DNA of 64,000 nt from Oscillospiraceae bacterium. GTDB taxonomy: Bacteria > Bacillota > Clostridia > Saccharofermentanales > Saccharofermentanaceae. Location of the stretch: positions 1 to 64,000 of the forward strand of contig CADAIP010000010.1 in assembly GCA_902787975.1 (NCBI GenBank). Direction: 5' to 3'. The notes beneath the pieces were generated by a model that did no database searches, was not told the origin of the DNA, and was given only the letters and a program-made list of their open reading frames with translations. Positions 7,237 to 14,643 of the stretch are shown here, one piece after another (within the stretch, counting starts at the first letter, position 1; every line of letters starts with the position of its first letter). The position numbers were made by a program, and so were the translations under genes.

Positions 7237-8043
7237 ATGAAAAAGACACACAAAATACGAACAGTTCTTATAGTAATTGCTGCTGTTATTCTCGCTGCTT
7301 TCCTTATTCCTTTGCCCTATTCTTTATCAGACGGTGGTTCTACAGGGTTCTGTTCGCTATTAAGTCTTGGATTTGTTTATGATGTGCGGAATTGCCATGA
7401 GTTAGGCGGTCACGGCAAAGAGATAGACGGAGTATATTACGAACACAATCTTTCACCTGTGAGATATAACGTCGGGACCCGTATTTCAATATTTCGTGTT
7501 GTTGTATTTGATAATACTCACCTCGATGCTCCTGTGGACGAGCATATTAAATATGAGGAAGAAGTAAAAGAACTTATCAGCTACTATAATTCACATCAGG
7601 TAGATGATGTTGAACTGCGAAGTATTTCTGTAAGTGAGATGGAAACGTTGCGATATGTGGATCTATCTTTCTGCGAAGTGGATAAGCTTGAAGTGTCAGA
7701 TGAAATAGTTAAAGTCATAAAGGGATATCTTGATGAGAATCCCGATAGTTTTCTTTATGATGATTTCAAACTGAATATCTCTGCCAGACATAATGAGCTA
7801 GTCGATAAAACACTCAACTCAGAATCTTGGGAAGTGTATGAAGCAGAATATGAGCTTAGCCTTCCCGACAAATCAATTAAAGAACTTAGATTGACACCGG
7901 CAATGATCCCGGATACAGTTCCAGAAGACTATGATTTTGAAGAAGTGCAAAAGATTTCTTTTAGTTTTGTCAGTTCAGTCAGCGAAGATGAAGAATTAGT
8001 TTTGAGAAGCATTTATCCGAATGCGGAAATAGCAACCGAATGA
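7237..8043 (+). CDS. single-pass membrane protein with DGGST motif, unknown
   Basis: A 268-residue protein with a signal-anchor (about residues 8-27, TVLIVIAAVILAAFLIPLP) followed by YSLSDGGSTGFCSLLSLGFVYDV. The remaining 220 residues are acidic and probably extracellular, with no recognised domain. It shares the DGG motif and topology with the preceding gene and lies 94 bp after it on the same strand. GGAG precedes the ATG. The A+T-rich codon use of this cluster contrasts with the core genes after 12.8 kb, which fits transferred DNA. The function is unknown. Confidence 0.65.
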   Translation: MKKTHKIRTVLIVIAAVILAAFLIPLPYSLSDGGSTGFCSLLSLGFVYDVRNCHELGGHGKEIDGVYYEHNLSPVRYNVGTRISIFRVVVFDNTHLDAPVDEHIKYEEEVKELISYYNSHQVDDVELRSISVSEMETLRYVDLSFCEVDKLEVSDEIVKVIKGYLDENPDSFLYDDFKLNISARHNELVDKTLNSESWEVYEAEYELSLPDKSIKELRLTPAMIPDTVPEDYDFEEVQKISFSFVSSVSEDEELVLRSIYPNAEIATE

Positions 8044-8124
8044 TGAAGAAGTAATGATGATCTTGGGATAATGCAGATTTGGTTTGTTTAATCAGCAGTA
8101 TATAAGGCAAAGCGAGGCGACAAA

Positions 8125-8766
8125 ATGAAGAGCATAAATACTATTGAAAACGTTCCTCAGAAGTCATTGGTTGAAAGATATATTTGGGGATTGAGAGAGG
8201 CTTACCTTGAAAGAGGCGGCAAAGAAGAATGGGATATTTTCGAGAAGGTTGTTGAAGGCGCGTGCGAAGAAAACCTTCGCAGAATAAAGGATTTGTATCC
8301 TGAAGTTCCTGCTTCATTAATCGAATTACTCAGTTATGTTGACGGAACTTACTACAGAATGTATAAAGAAGAGGAGATCTGTTTGTATTTTCTCGGTTCC
8401 CGGTTGGAGGAATATCCTTATTATCTGCTATCTTCCGAAGAAATGATCGAAAATGAAAATCTGGCATCAGACTATTATTCTGATTATGTTAACAGGGAGT
8501 TTGACCCATCAGATGTATCCATAGATGACAAGATCATCGATGATTCTTCCCAAATGAGATGGCTGCATTTCTCGGATTGCATGAATAATGGAGGCACATC
8601 ACAGTTGTTTATAGATTTTAAGCCTTCATCTACAGGTAAAGTTGGACAGGTTGTCATGTTTTTACATGACCCTGACTGCATAGAAGTAATAGCAGACAGT
8701 TTTGATGAATATTTGGAAAAGATGCTGAACACTGATTTGAGTTTTATCAATGAGGAGTTATTCTAA
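8125..8766 (+). CDS. SMI1/KNR4 (SUKH)-like protein
   Basis: A 213-residue cytoplasmic protein. The stretch YPEVPASLIELLSYVDGTYY followed by EEICLYFLGSRLEEYPYYLL is the pattern of the SUKH (SMI1/KNR4) fold, and the later WLHFSDCMNNGGTSQLFIDF with GKVGQVVMFLHDPD fits the family's second half. SUKH proteins in bacteria are commonly immunity proteins of polymorphic toxin systems. No toxin gene is visible in the window, so the immunity role here is inferred from family and context only. GAGG lies 7 bases upstream of the ATG. Confidence 0.6.
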   Translation: MKSINTIENVPQKSLVERYIWGLREAYLERGGKEEWDIFEKVVEGACEENLRRIKDLYPEVPASLIELLSYVDGTYYRMYKEEEICLYFLGSRLEEYPYYLLSSEEMIENENLASDYYSDYVNREFDPSDVSIDDKIIDDSSQMRWLHFSDCMNNGGTSQLFIDFKPSSTGKVGQVVMFLHDPDCIEVIADSFDEYLEKMLNTDLSFINEELF

Positions 8767-8961
8767 GCCAAGGGAATGAGTAATAGACAAGAAAATCAGC
8801 AGTTAATCATACAGGGGGAGTAACATAGTGATACCTGCAATAAGAAAACATTTTCAAGAAAAACTGGCAGATAGTGTACAATTAATCTGGCAGAGTTCTT
8901 GCTTTGTCGAGACTATTTTAATCTAGATTCCGACCAAGGAATTGTTTTTGGGGATAGAACT

Positions 8962-9342
8962 ATGACTAATGAGCAGCGAGCTGAAAAGCTTGTTCAGGAA
9001 TTGGGATTTGATTTTGATCAGATTTCTAAGGACTATATTATTTCTCTTCTCGAAGATGAGATATCGAACTTCCATGAGGGAAGTTCAGAATATGTTCGGC
9101 TTTTATGTGGCTACCTGTATTGTTTGGGTAATATATCTGATATTCCTCTCTTAAAAAAGGCTAAGTACGGTATTAATTTCGATGTTGGATGTATGGTTGA
9201 TAGTGAATGGATCGATAGTCTTGAGAACGGCGGTGTTGAGGTCGATCTGGGCTATATTGTAAGATCTCGTGATGAAATCATTAGGGACATAGTTAATTAC
9301 TACAAGGATTTCAAGGCAAGTGATCTGGACGATGAGTACTAA
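8962..9342 (+). CDS. small acidic protein, unknown
   Basis: A 126-residue helical, acidic protein starting MTNEQRAEKLVQELGF. The ATG at 8962 is chosen for the GGGG sequence 9 bases upstream; the frame is open further to a TTG at 8899 but without a ribosome site. Its 3' end overlaps the DUF4291 gene by 11 bp, so the two are probably cotranslated. The stretch 8767-8961 contains a GGGGGAG site followed by a GTG frame of only 34 codons (8828-8932), which may be the remnant of another gene. I recognise no family; an immunity-type role is possible from context. Confidence 0.55.
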   Translation: MTNEQRAEKLVQELGFDFDQISKDYIISLLEDEISNFHEGSSEYVRLLCGYLYCLGNISDIPLLKKAKYGINFDVGCMVDSEWIDSLENGGVEVDLGYIVRSRDEIIRDIVNYYKDFKASDLDDEY

Positions 9343-9889
9343 TTATAAAGAGATTCGGGCTGTTTATAATGACAAAACCATACGGGTATATCAGGCCTAT
9401 AATGCGCAGATAGCAAATGAAGCAGTCGCTATAGGAACTTTTGGCAGCCATTTCAGTTTGAACAGAATGAGCTGGATAAAGCCATCATTCCTTTGGATGA
9501 TGTATCGTTGCGGTTGGTGTGAAAAAGAAAATCAGGAGCATGTTCTGGCTATTGATATTAAGAGAGATTGCTTTGACAGAGCTGTTAAGTCTGCCGTAAT
9601 TTCAACTTATCATGAAGAGTTGGGCATTTCTAAAAATGAGTGGCAGAAACTCATCAAGGAATCTGATGTCAGAGTACAATGGGATCCTGAGAAAGATGTT
9701 AATGGTAATAATTTGTCTTATCGGTCTTTGCAACTTGGGCTGAGAGGACAGGCCCTGTATGAGTATGTTAATGATTGGATAGTCGGGCTGACAGATATCA
9801 CGGATTATGTTAAGGAATTAAACACATATAGACTGGAGCAAAAGGATATAACAGATTTGCTTCCAAAGGAAAAGGTCTACTTGTTATAA
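9332..9889 (+). CDS. DUF4291 family protein
   Basis: A 185-residue protein of the DUF4291 family. The diagnostic motifs are all present: EIRAVYNDKTIRVYQAYN, MSWIKPSFLWMMYRCGW, ENQEHVLAIDIKR, then VQWDPEKD and YRSLQLGLRG near the end. The family's function is not established; members are widespread in bacteria and fungi. The ATG at 9332 matches the family start and overlaps the upstream gene; a GTG at 9320 is also in frame. Length is normal for the family. Confidence 0.85.
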   Translation: MSTNYKEIRAVYNDKTIRVYQAYNAQIANEAVAIGTFGSHFSLNRMSWIKPSFLWMMYRCGWCEKENQEHVLAIDIKRDCFDRAVKSAVISTYHEELGISKNEWQKLIKESDVRVQWDPEKDVNGNNLSYRSLQLGLRGQALYEYVNDWIVGLTDITDYVKELNTYRLEQKDITDLLPKEKVYLL

Positions 9890-9945
9890 TCTTGGCGGGT
9901 AATATTATCAGTAAAAGAGACTTTACTGCTCTTATAGGTGATCAT

Positions 9946-10278
9946 ATGTGGAAAGATATCAAACTTAAGTACGACGGAAAAATAAGCAGACTTGCTGATG
10001 AATTCGAGATAACGATGCCTGATGTCCTGCCATACAACAAGATGAAGGTGAGGATCTATGAAGAAGCTAACGGCAGGTTTACGGGAAGAACTGATGTGAT
10101 GATCGTTCGTAAAAACGGATCTCCCGAAAGCTCGTTTGGATACGGTGCGACAGTCGAAGAAGCATTGGGAGATACGATTAGATATTTTATCCAAATGGTT
10201 GAAGAAGATTATCTTATCGACGGAACGGTAAGACTATGCGCTTCAGATATCAGGTATGCCGAGAGCAGTGATTTCTAA
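9946..10278 (+). CDS. small protein, unknown
   Basis: A 110-residue protein beginning MWKDIKLKYDGKISRL. It contains alternating strands and a conserved-looking SFGYGATVEEALGDTIRYF segment, which resembles small immunity-type folds, but I recognise no family. The ATG at 9946 has AGGTG 5 bases before it; a TTG at 9892 extends the frame by 18 codons without a clear ribosome site. It ends the plus-strand cluster. The 97 bases up to the next gene contain no clear terminator. Confidence 0.5.
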   Translation: MWKDIKLKYDGKISRLADEFEITMPDVLPYNKMKVRIYEEANGRFTGRTDVMIVRKNGSPESSFGYGATVEEALGDTIRYFIQMVEEDYLIDGTVRLCASDIRYAESSDF

Positions 10279-10375
10279 TCAGAATAGAAGATACTGAATT
10301 TACCGTACTAACAAAAATAGTAATTACATAAGGATTCTGACATTTAATACAACCGACTGTTGAAATGTTAATCGT

Positions 10376-12757
10376 CTACCCCCGCTCATTTAAGACTTTC
10401 TGTATCCTATCTTGTGCTATTTTGATTACAGCATCTAAGTCTTTTTGACCAAGGAAATACGCAGGCATTTCTTCAATCAAGATAATACTTATAGAAGCAT
10501 CATCGGAACACGATCTTGAACAGCTGAGTATTATTCCTTCTACAAAATCAACATCCTCTATTGAAAACTGTCTTCCCAAACCGCCACTGCTTCCACCATT
10601 TCCGCCCGAAAAAGTACTGCCACCATTATTGTAATAATCAATAGCTGCGTCTCCTGCTTTTCTGAATGCCTCTCTATTGATTACAAAACAATCATTCATC
10701 GCTATGTCTGTCTGAACGTCTTCAGATAGCAGGATCTTAACAAATTCACCACAAGCATCAACATTATCAGCCTGAGCAGAAATAGCAACCGAGCAAACAG
10801 GCTTAAATCTTGGGCCTCTTCCGTCAATCGAAGGAATACCTGCTAAAGACACACCATTACCCCAAGGAGCTATGCTCATTGCTGCAGTATAATATCCGCC
10901 TATTCCATAACAGTATTCTGTATATTCAGCTCCCGGAGTTCTTTCAGTATACTGAGCATTCCAAGATGTCCCTTTTTCTCTGACATTGTCTTTGACATAA
11001 TCAGCCAATTGTGCAAATTCAGCCCCTGACAGATCAACCTTCCCATTAATGATGAACTTATCATTCATACTGCCAAAAAGCTTAGAAAAGTAAGTTGCCT
11101 GCCCTAAAAATATCGGATCGCTTCCATTAGCAACCTCATCTACAAACTTTTCATATTCTTCAAGTGTGAAACCTTTTCCGGAACTCCCGACATTCTCCGT
11201 TTTAGTCAGTATTCCTTCCAGCGCAAAACTGATAGGAAGCTGATAAATTGCTCCGTCGGTTTTTGAGCCTTCAATTATGTTTTCATAGTACTTATCAATA
11301 TCGTTTCTAACATACGGCGTAAGATCGGCAAGATAGTTCGAATTATTTAGTTGTCCATAACCACTGACATTCATCAAAATGTCAGGTCCTTCGTTATTCA
11401 TAATATCTACAGCAAGTTGGTTACTAAACTCAGCACGACCGTTAATTCCTGCCAGTTCCCAAGTGTCATCGTTATTTTCATCGCCTGAAGAGTAATCAAA
11501 ATAATCTCCCCGATTATAACGGTCAGTGACTTCTATGAAGTATTTACTATTGGTCTCATTAAACACAGAGATTGCCTTCCCGGTATTTACATCAACCCAT
11601 CCGCCTTCCGGATCAAATAACTCAAGTACAGTTTTCCCGGCATTAGGATTTTTATCTGCTCTGTCAAGTTCAATTAAATGTATCTTATCTGCTTTCTTTC
11701 CGGAATATATATTTGATGAATCATATATACCGCAAAGAACAAAATGATTTTCTGAGCACTCAATCAAATCAAAATTGGGAACCACCACAAGACCTCTATT
11801 GAGTCCACACCAATCATAACTAAATACTTCCTCTAATGTTTTCGTCTCTGCATTTATTCTTGAAATCCCATGCTGAGTCGGATAATAAACCATCCCATCA
11901 GATCCCGGTTTGCACCAAGAGAATGCTACCTCTTCCATCCATGCATATTCTTTGGGATCTGCTTTAACCAATTCGTTAGTGGAAAGATCCAACTCATAAT
12001 AAACGTTTTCATAATCATTAATCGTGGCCGGAAGCAACACCTTTGTATCATTAAGTTCCAGCACAGCATATACATATACATCCTTATACTCTTCTTTAAT
12101 TTCAGTAGAATAGGTTTTTCCGTCAGGAGTTTTAACATTAATGTCGGCATGTTCCCGAAGATTTTGCGGCTGATACATTATTAACTCAACATCATATTCT
12201 CCAAACTTATAAAAGCTCGAAGAAAAGGCTTCAGTAGCTTCTCTTCTATCCCGTGTTTCCAAAAGTTTACCTGTTAATGGATCATAATCTCTTTCTTTGG
12301 AATTGGTATTTACAGTTATCTTTCCATCAGAATAATAAACATTATCAACATGTGATTCGATACTAATATCGGGAAAATCCTTCTTAACATCGATTATATT
12401 TATGGTTTTGTTAGTTTTACGGTCTACAACTGAAATCAGACGATATCCATACTTATCTTCTTGTTCTTCCCAGCTCAAACCTTCAAGCTCATCATTAGGA
12501 ATCTCATATTTACCGCTTGAAAATATGATGTAATAATTCTCATCCGAACCGGCATAGTAAGAATTTGGCCAAATGGTATTTTTACCCGCTTCAACACCAG
12601 TATCAACCTCAATTATATTGGTGTTAAACCACGGATCATCTTCAGAGATAATCTTCGTACTCTTCTTGGGTTGCTGTCCGCACGATGCAATCGGAAGCAA
12701 CAGTGAAAGAATCATTGCCACCGATACTGCTTTTCTAAAAAATTTATTGTCTTTCAT
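10376..12757 (-). CDS. large lipoprotein, ABC solute-binding-like (paralog 1)
   Basis: A 793-residue lipoprotein. The signal peptide ends in the lipobox LPIASC (Cys about residue 27). The first half (about 60-390) looks like a beta-rich, propeller-like region with repeated strand patterns. The second half (about 410-793) resembles a type 1 extracellular solute-binding protein: FIEVTDRYN, AVDIMNNEGPDILMNVSGYG, LADLTPYV, YQLPISF, and a C-terminal GQKDLDAVIKIAQDRIQKVL. Two full paralogs lie at 27-32 kb and a decayed tail of a fourth overlaps its start. No permease genes are adjacent, so it is not clearly part of a transporter; a surface-sensing or orphan binding role is possible. The substrate is unknown. 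Confidence 0.75.
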   Translation of the reverse strand: MKDNKFFRKAVSVAMILSLLLPIASCGQQPKKSTKIISEDDPWFNTNIIEVDTGVEAGKNTIWPNSYYAGSDENYYIIFSSGKYEIPNDELEGLSWEEQEDKYGYRLISVVDRKTNKTINIIDVKKDFPDISIESHVDNVYYSDGKITVNTNSKERDYDPLTGKLLETRDRREATEAFSSSFYKFGEYDVELIMYQPQNLREHADINVKTPDGKTYSTEIKEEYKDVYVYAVLELNDTKVLLPATINDYENVYYELDLSTNELVKADPKEYAWMEEVAFSWCKPGSDGMVYYPTQHGISRINAETKTLEEVFSYDWCGLNRGLVVVPNFDLIECSENHFVLCGIYDSSNIYSGKKADKIHLIELDRADKNPNAGKTVLELFDPEGGWVDVNTGKAISVFNETNSKYFIEVTDRYNRGDYFDYSSGDENNDDTWELAGINGRAEFSNQLAVDIMNNEGPDILMNVSGYGQLNNSNYLADLTPYVRNDIDKYYENIIEGSKTDGAIYQLPISFALEGILTKTENVGSSGKGFTLEEYEKFVDEVANGSDPIFLGQATYFSKLFGSMNDKFIINGKVDLSGAEFAQLADYVKDNVREKGTSWNAQYTERTPGAEYTEYCYGIGGYYTAAMSIAPWGNGVSLAGIPSIDGRGPRFKPVCSVAISAQADNVDACGEFVKILLSEDVQTDIAMNDCFVINREAFRKAGDAAIDYYNNGGSTFSGGNGGSSGGLGRQFSIEDVDFVEGIILSCSRSCSDDASISIILIEEMPAYFLGQKDLDAVIKIAQDRIQKVLNERG

Positions 12758-12836
12758 TCAGCACTGTCCTCGCTCGGTTATTCATTATCTTGATAACTTC
12801 ATCAAGGGATTTGTTTTCAGCTAAATAATGTTGTAT
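12744..12836 (-). pseudogene. C-terminal remnant of a fourth solute-binding-like paralog
   Basis: Minus-strand codons 12836 to 12744 read LAENKSLDEVIKIMNNRA and RTVLNERQ followed by a stop. This matches the conserved ends of the three full paralogs (GQKDLDAVIKIAQDRIQKVLNERG and similar). A stop (12837-12839) closes the frame upstream, so only about 30 codons remain. The fragment overlaps the start of the intact gene by 14 bp. It indicates a former tandem array reduced by deletion. Confidence 0.75.
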
Positions 12837-12875
12837 TTATTCATAAATGATAATATCAAAATCTGCATCTGATTC

Positions 12876-14534
12876 TCAGCTGATCATCTTAAAATGCTTA
12901 AGTGCAGCAATTATCGCTTTCTCTTTTTCTGGCGGACATTTCAATTTCTTCGGGTTCTCGCATTTGGGAAGATTAAAGTTTTCTCTCAAATCCAAACCGA
13001 GTTTTCTTTTTGTCTGGGCAATATAAAGATTGGGCACATGTAACCCTGTAGTTTCTTTCACATAATCCCTGATCTCATCATATGTTGCCTTAGCTTCAGC
13101 CTCAGTAAGATCGAGTTCTGACGTGTTGATCTTGACTTCCAATTTAGGTGCACTTGAAAGTTTGGACAAAAGAACTACCGTCTCAACGTGCGCCGCATTA
13201 GGGAAAAGATCTGCAGGCGTTACTTCCCGGATCTCATATTCTCTCGTGAGCATCTTGAGATCCCTTGCAAGCGTAGCGGGATCGCATGAGATATAACAGA
13301 CAGAAGGTGCGCCGAGCTCCATGATCTTCTTGACCACGCCGATGTCGAGACCTTTTCTGGGCGGGTCGACGATAACACAGTCCGGGGCCTTGATCTTGCC
13401 GCTCTTTATCAGTGAACCGAAGTCCGCTTTAAGAACGTCTTTGCAAATGAATTCGCACTCGGAGGCTTCGTCCTGCGAAAGCGCAAGAGAGCGGTTTATC
13501 TTCGCAGAAGCAACTGCTTCAGGTACTACTTCGATACCAAAAAGGCTCTGTCCCTTTTTCTTTACCGCAAGACCGAGCGTGCCGCATCCGCAGTAAAGAT
13601 CGTAGATAACGGATGTTCCGCCGCATGCTTCGGATGCTTTGTTTGCAAGCTTTTCGGCCTGGCATGTATTTACCTGGAAGAACGATCCGGCCTTGATCCT
13701 GAACTTTCTGCCGCAGAAGATCTCGTCGTAGTAATCGACGCCTTCGATTATGGTCCTTACGCCGGTCCTGGTTCTTTTCGAGACCTTGTTGGGACTGATC
13801 CTGAGAAGAAGGCCGTTGAGATTAAAGCCGTCCTTTTCGCATGTTTTGCGGACCGCATCGTTAAGGCCAGTCGAAGCAATATACTGCTTCGCGTCCCTGA
13901 TAACGACTTCGTGGGTCTGGCTAGATGAACTCGTAAGCTCAGCAAGGATCTCGTTGGTCCTCAGAGACCCTCTCAATACCAGACCGTCGAAAAGCCTTGT
14001 CGGCGCGCGCCCGAAGACCGCTTCCACGGTATCTTTTATCTTGCCGAAGATCTCATATTCGATGAGCTTTCCGTCGTAACTTCCTATCTCATCTGATTTG
14101 GCTACGATCAGGCCTATCCTGCCGTCTCTTATCGCGTACTGCATGTGATTTCTGTATCTTGAAGGATCGTCAGAAGCCAGGATGGGCTTCATGACACCGT
14201 CAACGAAGGCGGGATCAAAGCCTCCGATCCTTATCAGGCAGTCACGCACACGGGTCTGCTTGATCTTAAGCTGCGCTTCGTATGAAAGGCACGCGAAAGG
14301 CAGTCCGCCGGACACTTCATCTGAAGGAACAAATGGCGAGATCCTGTCGGGAGAAGCCTTGATGAGCTCTATAACTCCGGCCACGGCGTATTTGGATGTC
14401 TCGGATTCGATCTGAACCGTGCAGACCTCGCCCGGGAATACTCCTGGAACAAAACAGGTCTTGCCGGAAGGCAGGTTTCCTATGCCCTGTCCTTCGCTGC
14501 CAACGGCCGTAATCGTAAGCTCTGTGACCTCCAA
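12876..14534 (-). CDS. rlmD: 23S rRNA uracil-5-methyltransferase, RlmD/RumA type
   Basis: A 552-residue SAM-dependent RNA (uracil-C5) methyltransferase. It has an N-terminal TRAM domain (about residues 1-60), SAM motif YDLYCGCGTLGL, the substrate motif VDPPRKGLD, the catalytic-Cys motif YISCDPATLARDL, and HVETVVLLSKL at the usual family end (about 455). An extra C-terminal 95 residues (about 458-552: DLTEAEAKATYDEIRDYV, GLHVPNLYIAQTKRKLGL, CPPEKEKAIIAALKHF) form a small helical domain that is common in clostridial members. The Fe-S cysteine set of E. coli RlmD is not evident (FACLSYEAQLK). Which uridine is methylated cannot be told from sequence. Confidence 0.88.
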   Translation of the reverse strand: MEVTELTITAVGSEGQGIGNLPSGKTCFVPGVFPGEVCTVQIESETSKYAVAGVIELIKASPDRISPFVPSDEVSGGLPFACLSYEAQLKIKQTRVRDCLIRIGGFDPAFVDGVMKPILASDDPSRYRNHMQYAIRDGRIGLIVAKSDEIGSYDGKLIEYEIFGKIKDTVEAVFGRAPTRLFDGLVLRGSLRTNEILAELTSSSSQTHEVVIRDAKQYIASTGLNDAVRKTCEKDGFNLNGLLLRISPNKVSKRTRTGVRTIIEGVDYYDEIFCGRKFRIKAGSFFQVNTCQAEKLANKASEACGGTSVIYDLYCGCGTLGLAVKKKGQSLFGIEVVPEAVASAKINRSLALSQDEASECEFICKDVLKADFGSLIKSGKIKAPDCVIVDPPRKGLDIGVVKKIMELGAPSVCYISCDPATLARDLKMLTREYEIREVTPADLFPNAAHVETVVLLSKLSSAPKLEVKINTSELDLTEAEAKATYDEIRDYVKETTGLHVPNLYIAQTKRKLGLDLRENFNLPKCENPKKLKCPPEKEKAIIAALKHFKMIS

Positions 14535-14643
14535 AATGCTCCCGTCCCTTCTCTTTGCCTCACAATAGTCACTTAATTATAGATGAAATCGTGGTAAAAT
14601 TGTCGTTGTACTATTAAAAGAAATATAAGAGGAGATGGTAATC

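Noticed and set aside
8828..8932. 34-codon GTG frame after a GGGGGAG site
   Set aside because: Too short and unrecognised; mentioned only as a possible remnant.
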